Below, piece by piece: positions 48,326-61,049 of a stretch of DNA of 64,000 nt (positions are counted from its first letter, which is position 1; every line of letters starts with the position of its first letter). Both the position numbers and the translations under genes were made by a program. The stretch spans positions 81,688,919-81,752,918 of the forward strand of contig CM038465.1 of NCBI GenBank assembly GCA_021464415.1, read 5' to 3'. This DNA is from Lonicera japonica. Taxonomy: Eukaryota; Streptophyta; Magnoliopsida; Dipsacales; Caprifoliaceae. The notes below the pieces were generated by a model. That model made no database searches, was not told the origin of the DNA, and saw only the letters and a program-made list of their open reading frames with translations.

Positions 48326-49620
48326 GGGCGGTGATGTTGGCACCCCCACAATCACTTAGTAACACTCACTAAAAAAAGAGCTCCAATTGTTATTTCCACC
48401 CCACTTGTTTTAATTTAACTCAAAAGTCAATTAACCCACTAATTATATAATTATTCTCTTATCTATCTAGCAACAAATTTTGGTAGCACCAAAACAACAA
48501 ATAAAATCTCCATTAATGCAAAACTTTAAGTTTGAGAGAATGGTATAAACAAAACAAAACAAAACCTCCATTAATGCAAAACTCAAAATTTGAAAATAAT
48601 GGTAGAAAAAAGAGAAACTTTGTAATAAAGGAAGGAAAACAAGCAAGAAAGAGTTAATGAAAGAGAGACATACATGTTTTTATTTTGTTTTATTGTTTAT
48701 ATGATTTTCATAGCACACACATCAATATATATAAACAAAAAACACAATTTTCTGTTTGAAGCACGAAGAAGGTTTACTCGGTTTTTCGTAATCGAGTTGC
48801 AGGCTTGTATACTCGGTTGCTCTCAATCGAGTATGGAATCCCATTAAATGTAATGCTCTCGGGACGTTCATTCGGTTGAGAGCAACTGAGTGTGATTAGT
48901 GTCACTCGGGTGCTCACAGCCGAGCATAATATAACAACACTCGGCTGCTCTTAACCGAATGAAGGTCCCAAAAGCATGACATTTTATAGGATTTCATACT
49001 CAGTTAAGAGCAGCCGAGTGTACAAGCCTGCAACTCGGTTACAGAGAACCGAGTAAGCCTTCTTCGTGTTTTAAACAGAAAATTTTGTTTTTTGTTTATA
49101 TATTTGATATGTATGCTATAAAAATCATATAAACAAAAAAACAAAATAAAAACATGTATGTCTCTCTTTCATTAACTCTTTCTTGCTTGTTTTCCTTCCT
49201 TTATTACAAAGTTTCTCTTTTTTCAACCATTTTTTTCAAATTTTGTATTTTGCATCAATGGAGGTTTTGCTTTGTTTTGTTTTGTTTATACCATTCTTCT
49301 CAAACTTAGAGTTTTGCATTAATGGAGGTTTTATTTGTTATTTTGGTGCTATTAAAATTTGTTGCTAGATAGAGAAAATGGTAGAGATGGTGGAGAAATT
49401 TTGGGAGTTTGGGGTAATTTGTTTGATGTTATTATGTAGTTAATTACTTAATAATGGTATTAATTAATTAAGTATGAGATTAATTCCCAAAAATAAGTGG
49501 GAGTGGTGGGAGTGGTAGGTATAACATGAGAGTGTTATTAAGATAAAAGTGTAAAAGTGGGAGTGTTAGTAAGAGTGGGAGTGTTAGCAAGAGTTTTGTG
49601 GGGTGCCAACATCACCACCC
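48326..49620. mobile_element. 1.3-kb near-perfect foldback (palindromic) element
   Basis: Left end gggcggtgatgttggcaccc and right end on the other strand gggtggtgatgttggcaccc. Complementarity then continues through most of both arms: tctatctagcaacaaatttt, acaagcaagaaagagttaat, acatacatgtttttattttg, and cgaagaaggtttactcggtt in the left arm all have close inverted partners in the right arm. The loop is at about 48900-48990. The centre has repeated actcgg/ccgagt words in both orientations. No coding capacity. An RNA read across it would be a very long hairpin. Confidence 0.88.
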
Positions 49621-50616
49621 TTTAAAATTTGTTCTTTTTTATAAATTGGTAATTAATCTCTGCGTTTAGAGCAGAGTTAATATGACCCAAATTTAAGTAG
49701 GACTTTTCCATATAATAAAATATATTTTTTGCTTCAATAACCTTGTAATCTAGTGGCATTCTTTCTAATCTTGTATTAGAGAAGTTACAGGTTCAAAACT
49801 GGAGCGAAATATGAAAAACTCATGAAAAAAAGCTCAGGACTTCTCCTAAATTTAGGTAGATGCCTTATTCTAATGTCGTATTTAAATATTAAACCTTACG
49901 TGTGTGTTATAATTTTTTTTTGTTTCCTTATAATGAAAGGAAAATGTTAACATATATTATGAATAGAAAGAATAATTTTTTATACGAGAATATGTACCAT
50001 ATTTAATTAACATTGTGAGTTAGTTCTTTCTAAATATATGTGTTTAATATGTGCATACATTAACATGCCCCATAATGAAAAGATGTGCGTGATGGTCCAT
50101 TGTGGTATCCTACACAGTTCCAAATACTCAATATTGAATCGAGTGATAATATAGGCACCCTAGTTTTGTAGTTACAACCCAATATTATTTTATTTTTTTA
50201 AAAAGGTGAATTTCTATAAAGGTAATCAAATAAAAACTCATTGTGTTGAAGTACAACATATCAATTTTGACTGCCCTGCGGTAATTTGTCACCTAATGTT
50301 TGTCAAAATTTCGTTTCAACTAAGTAATAACACAAAAACTCAGTATAGTTAAACTGAGATAAAAATAAAAATTGCGCGACGATAGATTGCCAAAATTGAA
50401 TAATAAACTCTATAACTATTGGCAAAATCAAATGTCAAACTTGGCAACAAGACACCGAAGGTGTACCCATATAAGTGACATGATCAATAATACTAAAATT
50501 TGTGGTATTAAGGCTATAATAGTTTTTTAGATATAAAATAAAGATGCCTATATCATCCCCCTATCAAATTAATTTGTAATTCAAGTATTCCAAAACCGAT
50601 TTAAAATCAAAATTAG
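49621..50616. other. Intergenic AT-rich spacer
   Basis: 1 kb between two inverted-repeat elements. No gene or structured repeat found. Confidence 0.4.
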
Positions 50617-50935
50617 AGATTTTTGCATTTGCACCCCATATTTGGGGGTATTTTGCAATTGCACCCCACATTTTATTTCCTTTGCAATTGCACCCCAATG
50701 TTACTATGGTTTGTTAGCTTATGTTGATGTTTGTTGAGATGGACCAAATTGCCCTTAAAATAACACAAACGGCTAATTGAGAAGAGGACACAAACTAGAT
50801 GTTTGAATCAACAAGTGGACAAAGAAGCTTCTTATAAATTAAAGTGTTTCTTTCATAAAATCGCAAAAAAAAAAAGAAAAAAAGAATTGAGGAATTGAGG
50901 AATAGAAAAAATGAGAGAAAAAATAACATGAGGTG

Positions 50936-51290
50936 GAAATGCTTCCACTGTTGTGAAACAGAGCACTTGGTGAAGGCTTGCCAATGAAAGAACTTGCCTT
51001 GTGTTGCTGATAGTTGCCACGAAAAGATGAACCTTTATTGGTCAAGGTAACAACAAAATGGTGTATGTTGATTTCAGTGTAGAGCCCAACCATACTGTGG
51101 AGCATTTGGGTGGATTGATGAACTTGAGAAGTTAAATGAAATAAGTGAATCAACTTCAAACCAAGGAGAAAGAAGTGGGCTTGTGAATGTTATAATGAAA
51201 GAGAAAGGAAAGAAAGTTACTTATGAATAAAATGTGAATGATGTGATTGAGCTCATGAAAAACAAGCTTATATGACAATTAGCCTAAAAA
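50936..51290 (+). pseudogene. Broken GRF-type zinc-finger-like frame in the MULE
   Basis: Plus-strand pieces with several stops: WKCFHCCETEHLVKAC and, in another position, AQPYCGAFGWIDELEKLNE, which resembles the CG-x-F-x-W-x-D/E end of GRF zinc fingers often found in plant transposon-associated proteins. Followed by Glu/Lys-rich residues (NDVIELMKNKL). Identification is tentative. Confidence 0.35.
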
Positions 51291-51584
51291 AATGCAATTA
51301 GAATGTAAAGCAAGCAATTTATATAATATAATATTTTAATTTCCATTTTCATCTTAATCGTGTTCAAATAAACCATTACAAAACAGGGCATTCCCATGTT
51401 TTACCAATAATGTGCAATGCCAAACACAAAAAAGAGTAGATTCCCATTATGTCATCAAAAAAAAGATAAACAAAAAAAAGAGCATCATTTCATCAAAAAA
51501 CAGAGCATCATTTCATCAAAAAACAGAGCACCAAAATAAAAAAAGAAAAAGAAAGCATTAAGGGATATAATGATGTGATGTGAG

Positions 51585-52538
51585 GGGTGGCAATTTCAAA
51601 TCGCCATTTGATCGAACCGATCACTTTTGATTGATAGCTAAACTGGCCATTGTTTGGTTAGAAACTGACTGCTTGGTTACCGACTTAACTCGATAGTAGT
51701 GTCGGTTTAATATATGCCTATGTACGGTTTTAACCGACCGACCAACAGACCATTACCAAAAAAATAATAAATTTATTACTAATTTTCAATATTTATTATT
51801 TATTATTTTATTATTTGCTTAATTTAATTTTTTTAATTTTTCAAACTCAGTTTGCTACTTTACTTTTACAAAACAAAATCCTTATCCACTCAGGACCAAT
51901 TCTCACTTTCTTAATGCTCCCTCTATCCCTCAGAGGTTCAAATCATCATTATCTCAGTTAATCAATTTGCTTCACCGTTCCTCTGCCCTCGTTTCTCCAT
52001 CACTCTTTTCTTTTACTCCCTCATCTCACAGTCTCACTCCGTCTAGTTGTCCCTCATCGCTCCATCGGGCCTCGTCCAATCCAGATGATCCCTCCATCCA
52101 GTCCTCCCTTGTCTCTCCATCGGGGCTCGTCTCTGGTCTCTCAACATGGCATCTGCACAATTTGTGGTTTTTTTCCTTGGTGGGAATCAATTTCTCAATT
52201 TATTCTTTTTTTGTGCTTTTCAATCGTAATTTCCTTTCACTAACTTGAGTTAATTTTGATTAGCGGGTTTTGAATTAATGTAAATGGGTATTATTGGACA
52301 AGAATAACAGAAATACAAGCTTTACGATTGAGAGTGAATTTGTCCATTTTTAGTAAAAAATTGTATTTGTCGGTTTATATGCATAACTGACTGAATGAAC
52401 CAAAAACTTAAGTTTAACCGAAGGTCGGTTTATTAACCATGTCAATGCGGTTTTGGCTTTGAATATATGAATACCGATATGGTAAATTCGGTTTACAAAC
52501 TAACCAATTTAATTCGGTAACAGAACCGCAACCACTCC
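51585..52538. mobile_element. Non-autonomous hAT element inside the MULE
   Basis: Ends gggtggcaa and accactcc are imperfect inverted repeats, flanked by gatgtgag (51577-51584) and aatgtgag (52539-52546), a 7-of-8 match to an hAT target duplication. Subterminal regions carry words such as ggtttaa, aaccgacc and cggttt in both orientations. A CT-rich 350-bp interior (51880-52240) with an open frame of 93 codons shows no known domain. Confidence 0.68.
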
Positions 52539-52559
52539 AATGTGAGGGTGGCGTGAATA

Positions 52560-53701
52560 TATTTTTCCTTTGTAGCATTTGAGCAATTGCCTTTATAGTT
52601 TGTGGTGGAAGAGGAATTGCTAGAACATTCCTACTTGTAATTGCACCTGCACTTCTTCCATCACCTCTCCCCACACTAGAACTCCCACCACTAGTACCCC
52701 TGCATCTCTCAGCAGTTGCAGGCTACACTGCCACTGGCAATCCCCCTTCCTATCCCACCAATAATATTGTTGCCCTTACCTTTCCCACCACCAGCACTGC
52801 CTACACTAGTACCCCTACTTCTAACACTACCAATGCCACTTCTCTTAATACCAGGACTACCTTTACCTACTCTATTTGCTACTAGTCCCCATTGACACCC
52901 CCTTAGAATTATGTCCAAAACTTCCACATTTCCCATATTTCTTCTGATTTCTTGTTGGTTGTGAGTTTGGCTCCTCTTGACTTTTGTATTTATTTTGTTT
53001 TAGTCTTCCAGGCATTCTAAAAGTAATTGGAGGCAAGACAATTTTAGTGCTCTACGATAAAAGTACAAATGGGCTACTTTCTGAACATAAATAGATAATC
53101 ACTACAAATAAATACAGTAAAATACAATACCTCTTCCCACTCATTCTCATATGGTATTGGCTAAATGTTCTCTTCATATGCTGCTCTATAGGTTTTGACA
53201 ATGCAATACCTTTTATATGCTCTCTATCATTGACAAATGTGTTCATCTTATAACCCTCTTACAACCATAGTGTACCCATTATTCAGTCTTTTAACATAGC
53301 ATTTTCATGGGCAATTAATTGCCTTACACAATGTAATGATCTTGTCAACACAGTTCTTTTGAAACCACATCTCAAATTTTGACTTAATCCCATATAGTCT
53401 AAGGTACTGTCCACACTTATAAACAGTTGGATATTCTTGTCCCACTACTAAACCAATTTTAGAATGGAAATTCACTGGTCTTTTTTAATAATTGGATATT
53501 CTTTAGTACAATCAAAAGAATCTCGGCAAATTTATTGAATTGAGGTAAAAACTCACATTCTTTATCCACTTCCATATCTTCAGGTTTAAGCATAACATCA
53601 TCAGCTTTTGAACCTCCATCGCTTTTAATTTCTTCACAATAGTCAGTCTTATTCTGAAGAATGTTGACTAAAATACTTATCCTCAACATGTATTTCATCA
53701 A
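52560..53701 (-). pseudogene. C-terminal remnant of MULE transposase
   Basis: Minus-strand pieces in several frames. At 52902-52943 the frame reads KYGKCGSFGHNSKG, the CCHC zinc knuckle near the C-terminus of plant MuDR-type transposases, with the first and last Cys altered. After it comes a Gly/Ser/Arg-rich tail (RGTSVGSAGGGKGKGNN in the neighbouring frame), also typical. Upstream pieces to 53701 are acidic and Leu-rich. Stops and frameshifts make it inactive. Confidence 0.6.
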
Positions 53702-54412
53702 TATTCAGTGAAAATGCCCTCTTTTGCCTAGTGTCCCCCTGCCACACACTCTGTTTCAGTCTCAGTGTGCCCTGCCACAATCCTATTCTCATTCCTATTC
53801 TCAGTTACTTATCTATTCCATCTATTGTTATAACTAAAGATGCACTTAAAAATGCCTTGTTTGTTTTTCTATCATATCCATAATCACAAGTGAAATCGTT
53901 CACAATGGTCTCATTTACTTATTTATCTAGAACTCCATTAAAGTGTACACGTTAGCCACCAATTCACAATTATCTCTTACAAATTCTTTATGCCTTGCAT
54001 TTAGTTAGATTGATAAATAGCAAGTAAAGGTATCACATATATATTATATATCAAAATACCCACACTTAAATGAATTAGAATAGCCCACTTAGTGATAAAA
54101 GTCCTTCCCCGAGTCTCCTTTTAACCGGAAGTTTCTTTGTTAGGCTAGCATTCATTAGCTTGCTTACATTTATACTATTCTTTGCTAGGCTATCATTCAT
54201 TAACCTACTTTCACTCCCTGTATTTTTTGCAGTGCTATCTAAACTAATAACACATGAGAATAAAGATTGTATTTCTTGTAAATGTTTTTTCAAGGGAGAC
54301 AAACTATACATGTTTATAAAAAGACGAGTGTACCCATCCAATTATGGTGCAACATTTCTCCACATGAACCTCAATCAAAATCATTCACAATTAACAATAT
54401 AATAGTCCTAAT
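53702..54412 (-). pseudogene. Further MULE-derived remnant up to the copia insertion
   Basis: An 88-codon minus-strand frame at 54075-54341 and degenerate flanks, without recognisable motifs. Position between transposase pieces and the copia insertion suggests it is the middle of the MULE gene; the part beyond the copia element at 61305-61970 would be its upstream end. Confidence 0.35.
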
Positions 54413-56188
54413 TATTATCATATATTTCAACATATCTTTATATATGTTTACATATATGGAGATAATATCAAAGATGTTGGTTGGAAAACAACCCTAGAGG
54501 GGGGTGGATAGGTTTTAAAAACTAAATGCGGAATTAAAATATTTTTTTAAAATATTTAAGTAAAGCAGCTTAGTTAAACAAGTTTATTAAGAAAAATAAT
54601 CAATCAAATAATCAATCCCAAGAATAAGCAACAATATAAGATTGAGTAAGAAAGATTGAACCAATTTGAAGTCCAAGGTTTTTTGTCCTCACGGTTCGAT
54701 TTCTTCAACCATACGTCCGCGCTCGGTTAGTTTCCCGAGAATTTTCACTAGTCAATCTTCTTCGGGTGAAGATCAAACCTCAATACAAATGTTGCTGTGC
54801 ACACAACACTCACAATGTAGTTATACCCACTACACTTCTCACAAGATATGCTCTCTTGCTCTACAAAGAGACAAACTCTCTTTTGAAATGAATAATCGAT
54901 CAATTGTTTGTGGTGATACACACCAATACAATAACTCTCAAGTGTATTTGAAGATTACAAATAAATCTCACACTAGAGTTATCAAGATTGATCAAAGTAT
55001 ATAGCTCAAAAATGAAGAATATCAATAAAATGAATTGAATACTTGAATAACTTTCTATATATGTAAAATGAGTTTGTAGAATGATTCAAGTGTGTTAAAA
55101 CATGTTTAAGACCTCATATATATAGCTTGCAAAAACATATGGCCGTTGAGGATGATTAAGAAAGGTTTTGGGTCAAAGTTATACATTTTCAAACTTTCCA
55201 ACAGCTAGTTTTGACAAACAAATTTAAATTTGTTTTGATAATTTATCCCAATTGTACCGTTGGATCATGCTCATATTTTAGTAAAAAGTGCTACAAGATG
55301 TTGTCTAACTACTGTAAAAATTTCAAAATTATTGGAGTCCGGGAAGGCCTCCATCTTACCGTTAGATCAAAACTATGCAAAAATTGAGCGAATTTTAAAT
55401 GCAAAATAAAAATATTTTTGCAATTTAACAATTTAGTTCTAAATACAATTCTAATGAGTTGTGAACCTCAAAGATATGTTGCTAAGATGCCTATTTTTAT
55501 TAGAGCTTAAAATATGATCATTTAAAATTAATATGAATTTATTTTGAAACTCGGTTTTTGTAAAATGATGTTTTTCAAATAAATTCAATTTCAAGTTTGT
55601 TTGAATTAATCTTTAAAATATGCATGAATAAGTTTGAGCTATAGGGATTTGATCAATAAAGTAACTTTACATAAATCTTAAACACTCACTCAATTACTGA
55701 ATTAATGAGTCTTCAAATGCTTTGATTTGTTTTTTCGGATTGATCTTCATTTGAAGCTTTTTTCTTGAAGTTTTTCATATAGTCTTGTGATCCTTTGTAC
55801 TTCATAATTTGCATTGAGAGATTTGATTTTCCTTGTCTTGTTCAATGATCGAATAGTGAAAGATTGATCCTTGTCATGTTTTTCTTGAATTTTCTAAGTA
55901 AATGAACTGTACACTTATATCAAGAAACATGTTAAATTATACATGATTAATTTATTGTTATTATCAAAATAAGATTAAGATCTTAGGTCAACAAAAGATT
56001 ACACTCCCTCTTATTCAAACCATATCTCCCTCTTATTCAAACCAAATCTCATTTTTTTTCATATGTATAAGATTTGTATATATCTTTTTGTTGGCAATGT
56101 ATTTCTCTCATCCCTATATAAAGGGATTGCATGGCTTATATAAATATAACATAATTCATTCTCTCATATCTCTCTCTATTTGTCAACA
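54413..56188 (+). repeat. 5' LTR of the copia element, split by a solo LTR
   Basis: Two parts, 54413-54474 and 55999-56188, align to the 3' LTR with the first part ending in gataatatcaaaga and the second resuming at ttacactccctcttattcaa. The solo LTR and one copy of aaaga lie between. Confidence 0.93.
54475..55993. repeat. Solo LTR (1519 bp) inside copia 5' LTR
   Basis: Starts tgttggttggaaaac, ends taggtcaaca, with exact 5-bp target duplication aaaga at 54470-54474 and 55994-55998. Same family and orientation as the solo LTR at 37795-39355. No internal region remains. Confidence 0.95.
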
Positions 56189-56200
56189 TGGTATCAGAGC

Positions 56201-56802
56201 AATAGTTGACACATTAAACACAACCATACCACATCCACAGAACCCACACCATCCCCACAGACCCAACACCATTACAGCAGAACCCACACAATCTTCAAAA
56301 ACTACATACAGAGATTCAAAAGCTTCGTTCATCCAGTACAAGCATCTAAGCCAACCAACCATCATATCATCCTGATCATCTTGATAATATGATTATAAAC
56401 ACATTCGAATAGTCGGATTTGGACTTGACACTCGCCCTAACGGGCCACCCACAAAACCCAATATCCGTTCTGCAATTCTCACGCGCCACCAGCTGAAGAA
56501 GACAGACACGTGGCACGCAACGTCTGCCCTAGCGCCACGTGTCGGCCACGTCAGCGCCACATCGGCCACGTTATTATTGACTATTGACCAAACCTGCCAC
56601 GTCAGCGGTTAGCCAAAACTTTAGATTATTTAAAAATTGACCCCCAAAATTGTTTGGTTTTTCTACTTTGGCCCTTGAACTTTCTGAAAGGTATATTTTT
56701 TTGCCCCAGAACTTGTTCCTTGTATTTTCCATCCCTCTAAACACAACCACAGCCTAAAAAATGTTAGATTTTATCTAGATTTTTTAGTATTACATTCCTT
56801 CA
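56201..56802 (+). other. Untranslated leader of the copia element
   Basis: Between the primer-binding site and the gag ATG. It includes a CA-rich stretch (56210-56300) and a GC-rich block at 56470-56600 with repeated gccacg words (cacgtggcacg, gccacgtgtcggccacgtcagcgccac in parts), i.e. clustered G-box-like ACGT cores. Confidence 0.55.
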
Positions 56803-59800
56803 ATGGCTTTTGGCCCCACAACCATGAACAGATCATCCACAAAGGATTCCCCTCTTATTATTCAAACTGAGGGCTCCTTATTCAATATCGGCCTTCTATT
56901 AGATGAGACCAACTATGATATATGGTCTCAACTCATAGAAATGCACATCACAAAGAAACAAAAATTCTCTTTTATTCAGGGTTCAACCTTAATTCCGAAA
57001 GTAGGAATACCAGAATACGATAAATGGTCCCCTAATAACCAACGAGTAAAAATCTGGCTCTTAATGTCAATGAAATCGGAAATCATGAAACGTTACATTC
57101 GTATTCCTACGGCGCGTGAGATCTGAAAATCACTGTCTACAGCGTTTCAAGACGGGACTGATGAACTACAGGTTTTTTCTTTGAACCAAAGGGCCTTCAC
57201 TGCCAAACATGGTGGGCTATCAATATCTGAGTTCTATGGGGAACTGACAGAGATATTCAGCGAGTTAGACCACCGTGATAAGGTAGTTATGAAAAGCCCT
57301 AATAATCTGGAGTTTTATAGGAGATCATTTCAACGCTGGAGAATACACATTTTTCTTGCTGGGTTAGATAATGAACTTGAACAGATTTGGGGTGAGATTT
57401 TGCGAAAGGAGCCAGTTTCAGAACTAGAAGCAGTATATGCCCTGGTTCGTCGAGAAGCTCTTCGACTACAAAAAGTGAATCCCGCGATAAACACTGCAGC
57501 TATGATAGCCCGTAATCAAGTACCCTCAAATTTCAGTTGGCGTAATTTAGAGAAACGATTCGGCTCTAGTAATGAGCCGAATGACTCTCGGGGTTCGACC
57601 TCTGAGTACCCTCCATGCTCTGTCTGTGGACTTACGGGACACTCGAAAAAGGGTTGCTACGAAATCATTGGCTATCCGAATTGGTGGAAGGATTATCGCA
57701 CTCGCCGAACAGGTCAGACCACAGAAGGAAGTAACAAACAAGCTTCAGGCTTACTCACCACCACAGGTACATCAGGTACGGTTTTACATTCTGTCTCTGT
57801 TTTGAATAATACATGGGTAATTAATTCGGATGCCACTAATCATATGACATCTAATTTAAAAATAGTTACTTCTTTAACCCCATCATCTTAGACCTTTGTT
57901 TCTACAGTTAATGGTGCTCCAGTTCCCATAATAGGAAAATGATTAGTCAATCTATCAGACATCCTAAACTTTAGCTCCGTCTTATTTGTACTATCCTTAG
58001 ATTATAATCTATTATCTATTACTCAAATAACTAATGCCTTACACTGTGTTGTCACCTTTTGGCCTTCTCATTGTATTTTTAAGAATATTTAGACGAAAAA
58101 GACGATTTGTTATGGGGTTAGGAGGGAAAAATTGTACTACCTGGACCTGGAGTTGAAAAACACAGATCGCTTGCATAAGGCCTTGTACACTAGTACCTCT
58201 GAAAAGAAGATTGCAGATGAACTTTGGTTATGGCACCGTCAGTTAGGACACGCATCATTTGGTTACTTAAAGAAATATTTTCTCGTTTAGTTAATAAAGT
58301 TGATTATTCTATTTTTTATTGTGAGATTTGTGAATTGGCTAAAAGCCATCGTACTTCCTTTAAACCTTTATTGAGTAAAAGTTCAGTTCCATTTATGATT
58401 ATTCATTCTGGTGTATGGGGCCCATCTCACATTTTTTCTTTAAGTGGTATACAATGATATGTCACGTTTATTAATGATTGCACTCGGATGACGTGGGTTT
58501 GTCCCATGAAATCCAAAAGTGAAGTTAGTAGTTTGTTTCATGAATTCTATAAACAGACCAGTACACAGTATAACGCTATTATTCAAGTTCTCCATAGTGA
58601 TAATGGTGGTGAATATATGAGTACCGAGTTACAGGTATACTTCAAACTTCATGGGATTATTCATCAGACAACATGTCCTTATACTCCTCAATAAAATAGG
58701 GATGTCGAACGAAAAAATTGTCATTTATAGAAAATAGTTCGTGCATCATTAATCGACGCAAACACACCAACCTCATATTGGGGTGAGACACTCTCTTTAG
58801 CTGTCTATTTTAGTAAACCGCATCCCATCAGCTGTACTTGATTTTCAGACACCCTTCAAAGTCTTAGCCAAGTTTGTCTCAGCTCCTACCGTGTCAAATC
58901 TTCCTCCCCGAGTGTTTGGATGTGTTACATTCGTCCATTTACCAAAGGAACAACGGACCAAGATTGAACCTTCCAGAAGGGGTATCGGTGCTATCATCCT
59001 CCCACACAGAAATTGTATGTCACAATGGATGTGACATTTCATGAAAAAACTATGTATTTTCACCGGACTGAATTTTAGGAGGAGCATTATAAGGAAGTTC
59101 AGTTATTTGAAAATATCAGTAAGAACGAGATAAGCTCAATAGAAGTAGTTCTAATGTTGACTTCGAATTCATTACCGGCAGCAGAAATAACCAAAATCAC
59201 GTCATCTCCGAATATAGAAATAGCAGAAACTTTTTCGAACGACGTTGTGTCGTCCTCGTCTCCGCCTAACGCAAACAATCAATCGTCCACTTCAAAATAT
59301 CCCTGAAACTAAGTCTCTCAGGTATCATCTTCTTTTATTCCTATAAAACAGCTTCCTAATCGAGCAAATAGAGGTGTACCTAAACCAACATGACCCAGAC
59401 TTTACAAGTAAAGCCAAGTATCCTATGAGTAATTATGTGTCTTATGATCAGTTAACTGCATTTAACAAATTCTTTGTGAATCAATTATCTTCTGTATCTA
59501 TTCCTAATAGTGTGCAGGAAGTTTTATGTAATCCTAAGTGAAAATCAGCAATGGATGAATAAATGAAGTCCTTATTGAAAAATGACACATGGGAATTGAC
59601 TGAATTACCAGCAAAAAAAGGAAGGTAGGCTGCAAATGGGTATACACTGTGAAGTTTAAAGTAGATGGAACAATCGAAAGATTCAAAGCGAGACTAGTTG
59701 CAAAAGGCTATACACAGACATATGAGATTAATTATCTGGCGACATTCGCGCCTGTGGTGAAGATCAAACTATGCGGGTGTTACTCTCATTAGCTGCAAAC

Positions 59801-61042
59801 TTGGGCTGGTCTGTACAACAGTTCGATATAAAAAATGCCTTTTTACATGGGGAGTAAGAGAAGGAGGTGTATATGGAGTTTTTACCTGGATATGAGATCC
59901 CGGTTGAGCATACGCATAAGGTCTGTAAGTTAAAAAAATCTTTGTATGGACTAAAACAATCCCCCAGAGCCTGGTTTGGGAGATTCGCGAAATCGATGAG
60001 ACAGTTTGGGTACAGTCAGAGTAATTCTAATCATACTTTATTCTTTTAGAAAAGTCATGAGAAGATTACGGCACTTATCGTTTATGTAGATGACATGGTG
60101 CTCACAAAAAATGACCCTCGAGAACAATAGGCATTGAAGAAACTCTTATCTTAGGAGTTTGAGATGAAAGACCTTGGGAACTTGAAGTATTTTCTGGGAA
60201 TCGAGGTGTCTAGATCATCGAAAGACATCTTTCTTTCTCAGAGAAAGTACGCCCTAGACTTTCTAAGTGAAATCAAAATGTCCGCTTGTCAACCGTCAGA
60301 GACTCTAATGGAGGAAGGATTAAAGTTAGAGGTTGAAACAAATCAAGTACCCGTTGATAAAGGGCTTTATCACAGATTGGTGGGAAGATTGATGTACCTA
60401 GCACATACAAGGCCTGATATATCATATGCATTGAGTATTGTTAGTCAATTCATGCATAATACAGGGGAGAAGCATATGCAGGCTGTTATGAGGATTATCA
60501 GTTATCTCAAAGCTGCTCTTGGAAAGGGAATTCTGTTTCAGAAAAACGAAGATTTTCTAAAAATTGAAGGATACACTGATGCTAATTGGGCAGGTAATAT
60601 ATGTGATAGAAGGTCTACATCAGGGTACTTCTCATTTGTAGGAGGAAATTTGGTCACTTGGAGGAGTAAAAAACAAAATGTAGTATCCTAATCAAGCGCA
60701 TAAGCATAATATCGAGGAATGGCAGTTGGTATTCAAGAGTTATTGTGGTTGAAACTGCTACTAACAGATTTCGATTTTTTTCCGACAGAACCTATGGTGC
60801 TATATTGTGACAACAAGGCAGCATGTGATATCGCACATAATCTAGTTCAACATGATAGAACGAAGCATGTTGAAGTGGATAGGTTCTTCATCAAAGAGAA
60901 GTTAGAAGAGAAAGTTATTTCTGTTCCTCATGTACGCTCTGAGGATCAGTTGGCTGATATACTCACCAAACCTGTGACAAAGAAGATATTCGCCAAAATG
61001 GTTAGCAAGTTGGGCATGTTTGATATTTGGGTGCCAACTTGA
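56803..61042 (+). pseudogene. gag-pol of the copia element, interrupted by stops and frameshifts
   Basis: Gag starts at 56803 (MAFGPTTMNRSSTKD) and contains the UBN2-like region (LDETNYDIWSQLIEM). A stop at 57124 breaks it, and it resumes through ISEFYGELTEIFSELD to a CCHC knuckle CSVCGLTGHSKKGC (about 57616-57660). The protease motif reads WVINSDATNHMT: the usual Asp-Ser-Gly of the active site is changed to Asn-Ser-Asp. Integrase follows with the HRQLGHASFGY zinc-binding start, CEICELAKSH, and HSDNGGEYMSTELQ (58590 on). RT is marked by NAFLHG (in ORF KNAFLHG), LYGLKQSPRAWFGRF and VYVDDMVL. RNase H has YTDANWAG, and the end is QLADILTKPV. Stop codons at 57892, 58455 and elsewhere, plus shifts in the RT region, disable it. 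Confidence 0.92.
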
Positions 61043-61049
61043 GGGGGAG

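Noticed and set aside
51967..52248. 93-codon Ser/Pro-rich frame as a gene
   Set aside because: Low-complexity CT-rich interior of a non-autonomous hAT element; no motif and no start or splice context.
54666..55004. 112-codon frame in the solo LTR
   Set aside because: The same stretch in the other solo LTR is open for only 72 codons and differs; LTR sequence, not a gene.
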